A stretch of DNA of 49,291 nt from Kiritimatiellia bacterium (GCA_017405115.1 JAFRBA010000112.1:1-49291), one strand, 5' to 3'; positions 17,558-26,946 are shown, numbered from the stretch's first letter. Numbers and translations: made by a program. The notes: generated from the sequence alone by a model not told the origin.

Positions 17558-19684
17558 ATGGGGAAAGCATTTTCTTTGGCTCTTGCGGCCGCATGCGCGG
17601 TTGCGGGCGCACGCGCGGAGGAAGCGCCGCGCATGGTCGTGGCGGACGGTGGAAAGCCCTTTGTCGACATTGTGACTCCCGTCAAGGCGAAGGGCGTCGA
17701 GAAATACGCGGCGGAAGAGCTGAAGCACCACATGGACAAGGCGTTCGGCTGTTCCTTTGTGATCGTGACGGAGGACTCCATCGCAGGCTCTGCGCATGGT
17801 GCGCACATATTCGTCGGGGCTACCGCCGCGGCAGGCAGGGCGGGCCTCCTAGGGCGCGAGCTGACGAAGGACGAGCGCATTGTGAAGACCGTCGGCGGCA
17901 ACCTGTATCTGCTCGGCAGCGACAGCGACGTGCGCTACGAGCAGATAGGCGACACCGGCGGTGTGATGAAGCTCGGCACGCTCTATGCCGCCTACGACTT
18001 CCTCGAGACGGAGTTGGGCGTGTACTGGATATGGCCCGGGGAGACCGGCGAAGTGATTCCGAAAAGGCGGGCGCTTGTCCTGGATCGGATAGACCGCGGC
18101 GGGGTGGAGCCGCTTGACGAGCGCTTCTGGTACGGGGCGACTTTCCGCGGCGGCGAAGTGTACGGATACACGAAGATGGAGTCCGTAAGGCATTTCTACG
18201 CCGAGCAGGCGAAGTTCCTTGTGCGCCACCGCGTCGGCAAGCGTGTGCAGCGTCCGCACGGGCATTCCTTCGCAGACTGGTGGAAGCGCTTCGGGGAGGA
18301 GCATCCCGAATGGTTCAACATGCTCTCCGATGGAACGCGGCGTCCGTTCAGCTCGCCTGGGCTGGTCACCATGTGCGTGTCAAATCCTGGTGTGTGGAAG
18401 CAGAAGGTCGCGGACTGGGAGAAGTTCTGGGCTGTGCACGGCAAGCGGAAGGATCCGCCCGAGCCGACGATAAACTGCTGCGAGAACGACAGCGCGGCGC
18501 TTTGCATGTGCCCCGAATGCCGCGCATGGGACGCCCCGGACCCGCGCTTCGAGAAATCGCCATACTGGAACCGATCCATGGACCGCGCAGCGCTCGACGA
18601 CCTGAGGCGCCGAGAGGGAAACTACGGGCTCAGCGAGTTCGTGGGCGACAACCGCTGGAGCATACCGAAGGACGACCCGGCGTTCAAGCCGGCGGCGTCC
18701 GTCTCCGACCGCTACGCCAGGTTCTACAACGCCGTCCAGGCTGAGGCGCGCAAGGTGAACCCGAGGGCCCGCGTACTCGGCTACGCCTACGAAAACTATC
18801 TTGAGGCGCCGAAGTACGCCAAGCTAGACCCCGCCGTCATGCTTGAAATCGTCCCTCGCAGCTACTATCCGTACGACAAGGTCGAGTCGGATTTCTTCCG
18901 CAAGGGCGTGCTCGGCTGGAAGGCGGCCGGTGCGGTGGACTTTCTTCTCAGGCCCAACTACATGCTTGCCGGAGGCAACTACCTGTTCGACCAGGGGCCG
19001 CTCATCCTTGACGACTTCGCCTTCGCATACACCAACGGCATGCGAGGCTGCGGCTTCGACTCGCTTCGCGGGTCGTGGTCCGCCCACGCCCTCATGGACT
19101 ACGCCCTCGTGCGTGCGTTCCGCGACCCCCTGCACGGCTACGGAAAGGCCAGGGAGGAAATGCTTGCCGCGTTCGGCCCGGCGCGTGGTCCGGTCGCCGA
19201 CTATCTCGACGCGGTTCGCGAGAACACCGTCGGCAAGTCGTTTGCGGAGATACGGCGCATGTCGTGGGACAACTTCGCCGGGTCGCAGGGCGGCGGCAGC
19301 TTCGGCAACGGTGCGGCGTTCATAGGCGAGTTCTTCAGCGACACGTTCCTGAGGCGGCAGGCGCGGCGCCTCGACGACGCCGCTGCCGCGGCAAAGGGCG
19401 ACGCGGAGGCGCTCGCCCGCGTAGACTTCCTGCGCAAGGGCCTCGTCGACACCATCCTCACGCGCAAGACGCGCATCGCCCAGAAGAGGTGGAACGCCGC
19501 GAAGGGCGACGCCTCGCTCAAGGCGGCCTTCGACGAGGCGTTCCGCAGGATGAACGAATTCCGCGCCTCGATAGAGGACGAATGCGTGTGCAACTTCAAG
19601 AGCGAGGCGTTCCGCGAGCATGCCGCGCTGCGCTGGCCGCATGTCCCGATCAGCGACGCCGCGCCGGCGCCCGCCAAGCGGTAG
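17558..19684 (+). CDS. Secreted DUF4838 protein (alpha-glucuronidase-like)
   Basis: 708 residues from ATG 17558 (GGAGG about 9 nt upstream, signal peptide MGKAFSLALAAACAVAGARA); an upstream ATG at 17528 gives a poorer signal. The N-terminal domain (about 40-180) resembles the helper domain of GH67 alpha-glucuronidases (AAEELKHHMDKAFG), followed by the DUF4838 catalytic-like barrel with its Cys cluster CMCPECRAWD. This family is common in glycan-degrading gut and soil bacteria; the enzymatic activity is not certain. Flanked by the two Tat metallophosphoesterases. Confidence 0.82.
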   Translation: MGKAFSLALAAACAVAGARAEEAPRMVVADGGKPFVDIVTPVKAKGVEKYAAEELKHHMDKAFGCSFVIVTEDSIAGSAHGAHIFVGATAAAGRAGLLGRELTKDERIVKTVGGNLYLLGSDSDVRYEQIGDTGGVMKLGTLYAAYDFLETELGVYWIWPGETGEVIPKRRALVLDRIDRGGVEPLDERFWYGATFRGGEVYGYTKMESVRHFYAEQAKFLVRHRVGKRVQRPHGHSFADWWKRFGEEHPEWFNMLSDGTRRPFSSPGLVTMCVSNPGVWKQKVADWEKFWAVHGKRKDPPEPTINCCENDSAALCMCPECRAWDAPDPRFEKSPYWNRSMDRAALDDLRRREGNYGLSEFVGDNRWSIPKDDPAFKPAASVSDRYARFYNAVQAEARKVNPRARVLGYAYENYLEAPKYAKLDPAVMLEIVPRSYYPYDKVESDFFRKGVLGWKAAGAVDFLLRPNYMLAGGNYLFDQGPLILDDFAFAYTNGMRGCGFDSLRGSWSAHALMDYALVRAFRDPLHGYGKAREEMLAAFGPARGPVADYLDAVRENTVGKSFAEIRRMSWDNFAGSQGGGSFGNGAAFIGEFFSDTFLRRQARRLDDAAAAAKGDAEALARVDFLRKGLVDTILTRKTRIAQKRWNAAKGDASLKAAFDEAFRRMNEFRASIEDECVCNFKSEAFREHAALRWPHVPISDAAPAPAKR

Positions 19685-19742
19685 GACCGGCCAAACTTGA
19701 AGGAAACGGCAACCCACGAAACACCATGACAGGAACCAGACG

Positions 19743-20741
19743 ATGAACACTTCAAGACGCAATTTCCTCCGCTGCGGAACCGGGCTTCTCCTTGCGCAGT
19801 GCCTGCCGCTCATGGCGGCGGAGGACAAGAAGAAGATGCAGATATACTTCGCCCCCGATCCAGACGGGGACGCGCTGCTCGACATGCCGGTGGTGAGGAA
19901 CTTCAAGCCCACAAGGCTTGAGATCAGGGTCGGGGCGAAGAAGCCGTTCAGGCTCTTCCACATGTCAGACTCCCACATAGCGTGGATGAACTCGCGCGAC
20001 CTCGTGAAGTGCGAGGAGGGCGAGCTGAAGTGGTACGAGGGTCGGCGCAGGCACTTCGCGACGAACGCCACCGGCCTTGCCGCGGCGCTTGCCTACGCGA
20101 AGGCGCACAGGCTTCCGATCCTCCACACCGGCGACCTCATCGACTACCTCTCGGACGCGAATCTCAACTACATCAAGCGCGACTTCGAGGGGGTCGACTA
20201 CCAGTTCGCGCTCGGCAACCACGAGTTCGGGGGGATACCGAGCGCCCTCAGGCCGGGGCCATGGCCGACGTTTGCGCAGAAGCGCGACTCGGTGAAGGGG
20301 TATTTCCCCAACAGCATAGTATGCTCGTCGCGCGTCATAAACGGAGTGAACTTCGTGTCGTTCGACAACTGCGGCGACAGCCGCGACATCTTCGATGGGC
20401 AGTTTGCGGCAATCAAGCGCGAGTTCGCGAAGGGGCTGCCCGTCGTCCTGTGCTACCACATCCCGTTCTACACAAAGGAGCTTGGCGACTGGCAGCTTTC
20501 CAAGGTCGCGCGCTTCAAGTCGCACGACGACATCACGGAGGCATATCTTGCCGCGCCGCCGCGCGGAGGCTTCAAGATCAACACGACGCTCCGCGAATGG
20601 CTGCCGAAGCAGAAGAACCTCAAGGCCATGCTCTGCGGACACAAGCACGAGGAGAGCCAGGGGCTGTTCTGCGAGAACGTAACGCAATACGTCGCGGGGG
20701 CGACATACTTTGGAAACGCCTATGACATACAGTTCGTCTGA
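19743..20741 (+). CDS. Tat-exported metallophosphoesterase, paralogue
   Basis: 332 residues. Twin-arginine start SRRNFLRCGTG, then MSDSHIAW, HTGDLIDYL, ALGNHEFGG, CYHIPFY and GHKHEE, the full metal-binding set of calcineurin-like phosphoesterases. Shares the phrase INGVNFVS with the gene at 16571, so the two are paralogues. Preceded by a weak ribosome-binding site. A periplasmic role linked to the DUF4838 and glycosidase neighbours is an inference. Confidence 0.87.
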   Translation: MNTSRRNFLRCGTGLLLAQCLPLMAAEDKKKMQIYFAPDPDGDALLDMPVVRNFKPTRLEIRVGAKKPFRLFHMSDSHIAWMNSRDLVKCEEGELKWYEGRRRHFATNATGLAAALAYAKAHRLPILHTGDLIDYLSDANLNYIKRDFEGVDYQFALGNHEFGGIPSALRPGPWPTFAQKRDSVKGYFPNSIVCSSRVINGVNFVSFDNCGDSRDIFDGQFAAIKREFAKGLPVVLCYHIPFYTKELGDWQLSKVARFKSHDDITEAYLAAPPRGGFKINTTLREWLPKQKNLKAMLCGHKHEESQGLFCENVTQYVAGATYFGNAYDIQFV

Positions 20742-20952
20742 CGCTGATGGCCTTTTTGGAGGTAAATGCATGTTTGCCAATCCGTTCTTCAAGGCGCGGA
20801 TAGTCGAAAAGATGTGACGAACGCCGCGAATCTCCAACTCCAACTCAAAACTCCAACAAAACTACCGCAACTTTACACTTTACACCTTTAGGCCTTTAGG
20901 CTTGCTCATAGTCCGAATCTGGAATCGGCGATTTTTTGGTATAATACACGTC
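20742..20952. repeat. Word repeats in intergenic region
   Basis: CTCCAACTCCAACTC words (20831-20862), TTTACACTTTACACC (20870-20886) and CCTTTAGGCCTTTAGG (20886-20900). No gene is seen. The region ends with the promoter of the next gene. Confidence 0.6.
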
Positions 20953-20953
20953 A
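20936..20953 (+). promoter_or_regulatory. Promoter for a probable leaderless mRNA
   Basis: TTGG-TATAAT with the -10 at 20940-20945, then seven bases, then the ATG at 20953. Transcription would start at or next to the A of the start codon. No Shine-Dalgarno sequence. Confidence 0.65.
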
Positions 20954-22548
20954 TGGAGAAGATTGCGACAGACACATATTCGTTTTCCGACATCCGAAAC
21001 GGCGGGTTTGTCTATGTTGACAAGACGGCGATTCTGAAGACGCTGGCTGATGGTTCTCTCGGCAAGCAGTTCTTCGTCGCGCGTCCGAGGCGGTTCGGGA
21101 AGTCGCTCGCCATCTCCACCCTACAGTGCCTCTTCGAGGGGCGTCGCGATCTGTTCAAGGGCCTTGCCATCGAACCTGTATGGGACTGGTCGAAGACGTA
21201 TCCAGTCCTTAAGCTCGACATGGGCTCGTGCCAGGCGGCGTCGGTAAAGGACCTCTGGCGGAAGATAGACACGATGCTCAAGGCCGAATCGGAGCGCCTG
21301 GGCGTCCCTCTTAGGACGGACGAGCCGTCTTCCGGCAAGTTCCGGTTCCTCATGTCCGACATGATCGCAGCGGCGGACAAGGCAGCGAAGGCGAAGGATC
21401 CGAATGCGCACGTTGACAAGATGGTTCTCCTCGTTGACGAGTACGACAAGCCGCTCCTTGGGCATCTCGGCAAGGAGGACGTCAACGACATCCGCGACGC
21501 GCTGAAGGAGTTCTACTCCGTCATCAAGACGTGCGAGGGATACCAGCGCTTCGCGTTCATCACGGGCGTCAGCAAGTTCTCGAAGGTGTCGATCTTCTCC
21601 GACCTCAACAACCTGAACGAGTTCTCGATGGATGCGCGCGTCGCGTTGCTCTTCGGCTACACGCACGAGGAGGTGAAGGCGAACTTCCCCGAGTCGCTCG
21701 CGGCGCTCGGCGGGAAGCTCGGCCTCGACGCCGAGGCGACGTTCGATAAGCTCGTGAAGTGGTACGACGGATATCGGTTCGAGGAGAATGCAGCCCCTGT
21801 GTTCAACCCGGTCTCGGTCGGCAAGTGCCTTTCGACGCAGAAGTTCGACCCGTACTGGTTCGAGACGGGGACGCCCGCCTTTCTCCTGAAGATGATGCGG
21901 GAGAATCCTGTGACGATCAACGACGTGGAGATTCCGCAGACGGCGTTCTCCGTTTACGAGCCTGCGAAGCCGGGGCTCATGTCGATTCTCTACCAGACGG
22001 GCTACCTTACCATCGGGAGCGCGCGCGACGACGGCGGGATTCGCCTCTATCGCCTCGTTCCCCCGAACTTCGAGGTCGAGACTGCGTTCAGCCAGTCGCT
22101 CTCCGTGGAGTTCGCGAACCTCGACGAGCTGGAGCACGCCTCGCTTCTGACGCAGATGGTGGAGGCGCTCCGGCACGACGACGTGAACGACATGCTGGAC
22201 GCGCTCTCGTGCTTCTTCGCGAACATCCCGGCGAACATCACGGTGAAGCGCGAGAAGTACTACCAGACGCTTTTCTACGCGGTGTTCGTCTTGATCGGCG
22301 CGCGTACCTTCGCCGAGTGCTGGACGAACCGGGGGCGTGTCGACGCGGTCGTGGAGACGCCGTGCGGAATCTACGTCTTCGAGTTCAAGCTGAACGGCAC
22401 GGCGGAGGAGGCGCTCGCGCAGATCAAGGAGAAGGGCTACCACGAGAAGTACCTCCGCGCCGGGAAGAAGCTTACGCTCGCGGGCGTCGCGTTCGACGCC
22501 GAGATGCGCAACCTCTCCGACCGCAGGATTGAGGTGGTCGAAGGCTAA
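20953..22548 (+). CDS. AAA-ATPase-like plus PD-(D/E)XK nuclease-like protein
   Basis: 531 residues. The N-terminal half matches the AAA-ATPase-like family (DTYSFSDIRNGGFVYVDKT, VARPRRFGKSLAIS, VLLVDEYDKPL) and the C-terminal part is the DUF1703-type PD-(D/E)XK domain (RVDAVVETPCGIYVFEFKLNG, holding the D-E-K residues). This family is expanded in gut Bacteroidota and PVC bacteria; the biological role is unknown, with mobile-element or defence links proposed. Own promoter, probable leaderless start. 6 nt separate it from the following gene, so they may be co-transcribed. Confidence 0.88.
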   Translation: MEKIATDTYSFSDIRNGGFVYVDKTAILKTLADGSLGKQFFVARPRRFGKSLAISTLQCLFEGRRDLFKGLAIEPVWDWSKTYPVLKLDMGSCQAASVKDLWRKIDTMLKAESERLGVPLRTDEPSSGKFRFLMSDMIAAADKAAKAKDPNAHVDKMVLLVDEYDKPLLGHLGKEDVNDIRDALKEFYSVIKTCEGYQRFAFITGVSKFSKVSIFSDLNNLNEFSMDARVALLFGYTHEEVKANFPESLAALGGKLGLDAEATFDKLVKWYDGYRFEENAAPVFNPVSVGKCLSTQKFDPYWFETGTPAFLLKMMRENPVTINDVEIPQTAFSVYEPAKPGLMSILYQTGYLTIGSARDDGGIRLYRLVPPNFEVETAFSQSLSVEFANLDELEHASLLTQMVEALRHDDVNDMLDALSCFFANIPANITVKREKYYQTLFYAVFVLIGARTFAECWTNRGRVDAVVETPCGIYVFEFKLNGTAEEALAQIKEKGYHEKYLRAGKKLTLAGVAFDAEMRNLSDRRIEVVEG

Positions 22549-22554
22549 GTTAAT

Positions 22555-25065
22555 ATGGCTACAAAGACAAAAATGACAATCGCGGCAATGGCCGCGCTGA
22601 TGGTAGGCGCGGCGTTCGCCGAGGGCGACGCGACGCTGGCCGAGGGGTGGCGTTTCGCCAAGGACCCCTCTTGCAAGGCCGACTGGTCTGCCGAGGCGCT
22701 GGACGACTCGGCTTGGCAGCAGGTGCGCGTGCCGCACGATTGGGCGATTGCGGGGCCGTTCACGACTAACGAGGCGTCCGGAATCACAGGCCGCCTTCCG
22801 TGGAAGGGCGTCGGCTGGTACAGGCTGCGCTTCGATGTCGCGGAATCCGAGGCGAGGGGGTGCGTCTTCCTTGACTTCGACGGCGTAATGGCGTCGCCGG
22901 AGGTGTACGTAAACGGCCGCCGCGCCGGCGGCTGGGACTACGGCTACGCGAGCTTCCGCGTCGACGCCACGCCGTTCGTGCGCCCGGGGACGAACGTGCT
23001 GGCGGTGCGCGCGTCGACCACCGACCACGCCGCTAGGTGGTATCCGGGCGCTGGCATCTACAGGCGAGTCGTCATGCGCACGCGCTCGCACGCCCACTTC
23101 GCCTACAACGGGATATTCGTGACGACGCCGGAGGTGTCGCGACGCCGAGCCCTCGTGCGCGTCGCGTGGGAGACCGAAAACGCGCCGGCCGGCGCGAAGG
23201 TGAAGGTGCGGGTGCTGAGGAACGGACGTGAGGTCGAGGACGAATCTGAGCCGGCCGCGCTCGGCGCGGCGCTTCTGAAGGTAGAGAAGCCCGACCTCTG
23301 GGACGTGGACGACCCGGCTCTCTACGACGCCGAGGTGACGCTTGCGGACGCAGGAGGGCGCTCCCTCTCGCGCGAGACTGTCAGGTTTGGAATCCGCTCC
23401 ATCGCCTTCCCGGTCCCCGACGACAGCGGCGACAGGGCCGCGAACGGGTTCCACCTGAACGGACGGCGCGTGCAGCTCTATGGCGTGAACAACCACTCGG
23501 ACCTCGGGCTTCTCGGCATGGCGTTCGACAAGTCCGCAGCCCGCCGCCAGCTCCGCGTCATGAAGGACATGGGCGCGAACGCTCTCCGCACCAGCCACAA
23601 CCCGCCAGCGCCGGAGCTTCTCGACCTGTGCGACGAGATGGGTATCCTCGTGTGGGACGAGGCGTTCGACAAGTGGGACGCCTACGGCGGGCGCCGCGAC
23701 GACCAGTCGCTCGAGGAGTACGTCGCGCGCAACCTGGTCGCCTTCGCGAAGCGCGACAGGAACCATCCGTCGGTGATCGTGTGGTCGATGGCGAACGAGA
23801 TATGGGAGTGGGACCCCGCCCACCCGATACGCGACGCGAAGAACGTGTTCGCCGACCGCGGGCCTTCGGGCCAGACCCGCGTGCGCAACGAGTTCTTCCG
23901 CGACCAGGTGCGGTCTGTCGACGCGACGCGCCCCGTGGGCAACGGGAACCGTCCGTACATGAACGAGGAGCGCATCTTCGACCTCGGCATATTCGATTCG
24001 CTGGACGTGGTCGGCTGGAACTACCTGCGCTCGTACGTGCCGTTCAAGAAGCGGTTCCCGAAGAAGCCGATAATATACTCGGAATCGGCTTCGGCGGTAA
24101 GCTCCTACGGCGTATACCTCGACAACGTTCTGGGAGGGCGCAACGCGGCGACGCAACTGCGCGGCGACGGTCCGCCGCAGGTCGATTCGCGCGACCTCCA
24201 GAGCAACATAGACATCGCGGACGAGGTGTTCGGCTACATGGACGACGATCCCTACTGCTGCGGCGAGTTCGTCTGGACGGGCATCGACTATCTCGGGGAG
24301 CCGTCGCCGTTCTGGAAGGAGGCGAGGTCATCCTACTTCGGCATCGTCGACCTTACCGGAGTTCCGAAGGACAGGTTCTACCTCTATCGCGCGAACTGGA
24401 ACAGGAAGTCGCCGACGCTCCACGTCTCGCCCGACACATGGACCTTCCCCGGCAAGGAAGGGCAGAACGTTCCCGTCATGGTCTACACCGACGCCGAGGA
24501 GGCGGAGCTTTTCCTTAACGGGCGCTCCCTCGGACGGCGTCGCAAGGGCGAGCCCGTGGCGCTGCCTGATGCGATGACGAACCACCACTTCACGGTCTGC
24601 CACCGCTACAGGCTGATGTGGCTCGGCGTCCCCTACGAGAAGGGCGAGCTCAAGGCCGTCGCGGTCAGGGGCGGCAAGCTGGCGGAGGAGAGGGTCCTGC
24701 GCACGGCGGGCGCTCCGGCGCTTCTGAAGGTCGAGGTGGAGCCGTTGGCTGGCAAGGACGCGGAAGAGCTTGTCTGGGTGCATGCGTATGCGTACGACGC
24801 GGAGGGGAACAGAACGCTTTCCGCCGCTGACGAGGTCGAATTCTCCGTCTCCGGTCCGGGAACGATACTTGGCGTAGGCAACGGCGATCCCTGCGAATAC
24901 GTGCCGTTCACCAGCTTGAAGGGGCACCGGCTGTTCGGAGGCTGCGCGACGGCGGTCGTCCGGCGGACAGGTCCCGGCGCACTTGCGGTCAAGGCGACGT
25001 CGCCAACGCTTTCCGCCGCCGAAGCCGCCATCGCAGCAGACAGCAAGTTAGTTGTTAGTCGTTAG
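22555..25065 (+). CDS. Glycoside hydrolase family 2 (beta-galactosidase-like), secreted
   Basis: 836 residues. Signal peptide (TIAAMAALMVGAAFA), N-terminal sugar-binding domain with the GH2 phrases VPHDWAI and KGVGWYR, an Ig-like domain, then the TIM barrel with acid/base E415 (WSMANEIWEW) and nucleophile E510 (IIYSESAS), followed by C-terminal Ig-like domains. Retaining exo-glycosidase acting on beta-galactosides or related glycans in the periplasm or outside. The final residues and the stop codon are supplied by a TTAGTCG word repeat (residues SKLVVSR), so the native C-terminus may have been replaced. Confidence 0.93.
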   Translation: MATKTKMTIAAMAALMVGAAFAEGDATLAEGWRFAKDPSCKADWSAEALDDSAWQQVRVPHDWAIAGPFTTNEASGITGRLPWKGVGWYRLRFDVAESEARGCVFLDFDGVMASPEVYVNGRRAGGWDYGYASFRVDATPFVRPGTNVLAVRASTTDHAARWYPGAGIYRRVVMRTRSHAHFAYNGIFVTTPEVSRRRALVRVAWETENAPAGAKVKVRVLRNGREVEDESEPAALGAALLKVEKPDLWDVDDPALYDAEVTLADAGGRSLSRETVRFGIRSIAFPVPDDSGDRAANGFHLNGRRVQLYGVNNHSDLGLLGMAFDKSAARRQLRVMKDMGANALRTSHNPPAPELLDLCDEMGILVWDEAFDKWDAYGGRRDDQSLEEYVARNLVAFAKRDRNHPSVIVWSMANEIWEWDPAHPIRDAKNVFADRGPSGQTRVRNEFFRDQVRSVDATRPVGNGNRPYMNEERIFDLGIFDSLDVVGWNYLRSYVPFKKRFPKKPIIYSESASAVSSYGVYLDNVLGGRNAATQLRGDGPPQVDSRDLQSNIDIADEVFGYMDDDPYCCGEFVWTGIDYLGEPSPFWKEARSSYFGIVDLTGVPKDRFYLYRANWNRKSPTLHVSPDTWTFPGKEGQNVPVMVYTDAEEAELFLNGRSLGRRRKGEPVALPDAMTNHHFTVCHRYRLMWLGVPYEKGELKAVAVRGGKLAEERVLRTAGAPALLKVEVEPLAGKDAEELVWVHAYAYDAEGNRTLSAADEVEFSVSGPGTILGVGNGDPCEYVPFTSLKGHRLFGGCATAVVRRTGPGALAVKATSPTLSAAEAAIAADSKLVVSR

Positions 25066-25100
25066 TGGCTAGTTGTTAGTGCTTAGTGCTTGGTGGTTAG
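25047..25100. repeat. TTAGTCG/TTAGTGC word repeat at the GH2 stop
   Basis: Imperfect units such as GTTAGTCGTTAGTGGCTAG, overlapping the last codons of the GH2 gene and giving its stop. Confidence 0.8.
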
Positions 25101-25123
25101 TAGGGCGCCGACGACTGTGCGCC
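25101..25123. repeat. Hairpin module M4, intergenic copy
   Basis: TAGGGCGCCGACGACTG, then TGCGCC. It differs by one base, over these 23 positions, from 26358-26380, which encodes the last residues of the ribokinase remnant (GAQSSVPY on the minus strand). Confidence 0.65.
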
Positions 25124-25162
25124 TGGCGGCGCGACCACCGCCAGCTTGCCACCCCTGATCGC

Positions 25163-25295
25163 GACGGTCTTGGGATTCGCCAGAGTTCTAGACCATTCCA
25201 CTTTTCCACTCCTCCACCATTCCACTTCTCCACTCTTCCACTTCTCCACTTTTCCACCGTTCCCTATTCCCCATTCCCCATTCCCTGTTCCCCGA
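25163..25295. repeat. Dispersed repeat copy 2 plus CCACTTTT word array
   Basis: The core GGTCTTGGG...CGCCAGAGTTCTAGAC matches 7796-7829. It is followed by about 100 nt of CCATTCCACTTTTCCACTCC-type words that change to TTCCCCATTCCCCATTCCC near 25260. It lies between convergent genes; no terminator with a U-tract was found. Confidence 0.75.
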
Positions 25296-25310
25296 ATCAA
25301 GACCGTTGGC

Positions 25311-26339
25311 TTAATGAGCCACGGCGCACATCAGCTCGTCGATGATCTTGGCGACTTCAGCCTTGGCGAGTTTCTCCGTTACGCGCAGATGGGGGCCGTT
25401 CTCATCCGGCGCCCATTCGTTTTCGCCGTCATTTCCGACCATGCGGTAAGTGCCGCGCACAGTGTTGAAATACCGATCTGCACCGCGCACCGCTATCAAG
25501 ACCGCAGTCTCGTCCCAGGCAGAGCGTCCGCCCATGCCGTAGCTGCGCCTCAGCTGCAGCGCGGAGTCCCTGCGTATCTCCTCACATGTCGGAATGTTGC
25601 CGGCAAACACGTCAGCGACCGGGCTGTCCGCCCTGCCGGACTCCGCAATCGCGCGCCCGGCAAAGCAGTCCCTTCCGTATTCGAAATCCGTGAAGACGAC
25701 CGGGGTCGGCCAGTTCTCGAGCGCGATGCGCGATGACTCCGGATCGTTGGCCGAGTTGTACTCCTTGCCATTGGGATATCTGCACGCCATCGCGACCCAA
25801 AGCTTCACCTTCTGCGCGACGAGCGCCTTGCCGTCAAGCGGCGAGATTTCGTCGGGCTTCGTCTCAAGGAGGCGTCGCAGATTGGTAAGGAACCCTACGG
25901 AGCAGATGACGACCGAATGATCTGGCTGTGCGGCGAGTGCGCGGCGGTACACCGTGTTTGCGTCGGGCGCATCGTTCGAGTTGAGATGCTTCACCCACTT
26001 GGCATACTTCTTGACGGTCGCACCGTAGCGCTTGATGTGCTCAGGCCCCGCGCCGGACTTGCCGATATCCTTGGAGCATCCGACGGGGATGTCGGGACGG
26101 CCGTAATAAGCGTTGATGATTTCGCACATGGCGACGCTCATGCAGTCGCGCGTGTTGCTGATGGTCGCAAGGATCTCGCACTCTCCGGCGTCAGCCATCG
26201 CGTGAAGGCAGGCAAGCGCACCCGCATCGTCGAAGTCCGTGTACATGTCGGTGTCGAAGATGACCTTTACGGGCTCCTGGGTATTGCCCCAGCTTTCCCA
26301 GCAGAACATCGTTACGACGCAGAAGAGGACGGCGAGCAT
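25311..26339 (-). CDS. Inosine-uridine nucleoside hydrolase-like protein, exported
   Basis: 342 residues. A hydrophobic N-terminus (MLAVLFCVVTMFCWESWG) suggests export or membrane anchoring. The family metal-binding motif is IFDTDMYTDFDDAGAL near residue 27, with a further AspPhe pair (FTDFEYG). Members cleave nucleosides to base and ribose. The start codon overlaps the stop of the upstream ribokinase remnant (TAATG), so the two are translationally coupled; together they would salvage ribose from nucleosides if the kinase were complete. Confidence 0.88.
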   Translation of the reverse strand: MLAVLFCVVTMFCWESWGNTQEPVKVIFDTDMYTDFDDAGALACLHAMADAGECEILATISNTRDCMSVAMCEIINAYYGRPDIPVGCSKDIGKSGAGPEHIKRYGATVKKYAKWVKHLNSNDAPDANTVYRRALAAQPDHSVVICSVGFLTNLRRLLETKPDEISPLDGKALVAQKVKLWVAMACRYPNGKEYNSANDPESSRIALENWPTPVVFTDFEYGRDCFAGRAIAESGRADSPVADVFAGNIPTCEEIRRDSALQLRRSYGMGGRSAWDETAVLIAVRGADRYFNTVRGTYRMVGNDGENEWAPDENGPHLRVTEKLAKAEVAKIIDELMCAVAH

Positions 26340-26860
26340 TATTCTACCTCACGGCGGTAGGGCACCGACGACTGTGCGCCGGGACGGGTCACCGAGATGG
26401 CGGATGCCTTCTGCGCGAAGTCGATCGCCTCGGCGCAGCTCTTGCCCTCGGCAAGCGCGACGGCGAACGCGCCGTTGAAGGTGTCGCCTGCCGCCACGCA
26501 GTCGACGGCCTTGACCCTGCGGCACGGAAAGAGCTTTCCAGAGTCGCCGCAATAGGCGCCTTTCGAGCCCATTGTGATCACGACGTGCTTCACGCCGCGC
26601 TTCTTCAAAGCCGCCGTCGCTTTCGCCGCGCTTGCGGCGTCCACGACCTTGACGCCGGTCAATATCTCCGCCTCGGTCTCGTTTGGCGTGATCCAGTCGA
26701 TCATCGGATACAGCGAGCGCGGCAGTTTCCGCGCCGGGGCCGGATTGAGCATCACCATCGCGCCGGCGTCGCCAAGGCCCTTCTTGAACATGAAGCTGCA
26801 TCCGAAAAGAGTCATGCCGGCCAAGTAGACCGCGACAACCGCCGTGTCGATCCAGCTCAT
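26339..26860 (-). pseudogene. Chimeric remnant: symporter N-terminus fused to ribokinase C-terminal half
   Basis: 173 residues. The first 27 or so (MSWIDTAVVAVYLAGMTLFG) look like the first membrane helix of a sodium:solute symporter. The rest is the C-terminal half of a PfkB ribokinase: NPAPA, ITPNETEAEILTG, the catalytic AAGDTFNGAF, and the ending RPGAQSSVPYRREV. The sugar-binding N-terminal half is missing. The simplest reading is a deletion that joined a symporter gene to the ribokinase gene. A good promoter (extended -10) and GAAGGAG ribosome-binding site remain. Ribokinase activity is unlikely. Confidence 0.8.
26356..26380 (-). repeat. Hairpin module M4, coding copy at the ribokinase 3' end
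   Basis: GGTAGGGCACCGACGACTG, then TGCGCC: the GGTAGGGC prefix plus a short hairpin, nearly identical to 25101-25123. Here it encodes the family-typical end GAQSSVPY, so this copy may be the source of the intergenic one. Confidence 0.55.
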
Positions 26861-26898
26861 CGCGACTCCTTCGTATTTCCATTCTGGCTCACGCGGTA

Positions 26899-26907
26899 AT
26901 TATAACA
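26899..26907 (-). promoter_or_regulatory. Promoter of the ribokinase remnant/nucleoside hydrolase operon
   Basis: On the minus strand TTGTTATAAT, with the -10 at 26904-26899. The predicted start lies about 30 nt before the GAAGGAG ribosome-binding site and ATG at 26860. Confidence 0.6.
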
Positions 26908-26946
26908 AAATTCCCGCATATGCGGACTCGCGCCCCCGCCAAAAAT

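Noticed and set aside
21121..24156. 1,011-codon minus-strand open frame opposite the nuclease and GH2 genes
   Set aside because: It spans two well-supported plus-strand genes and has the repetitive Arg/Val/Glu bias of an antisense frame.
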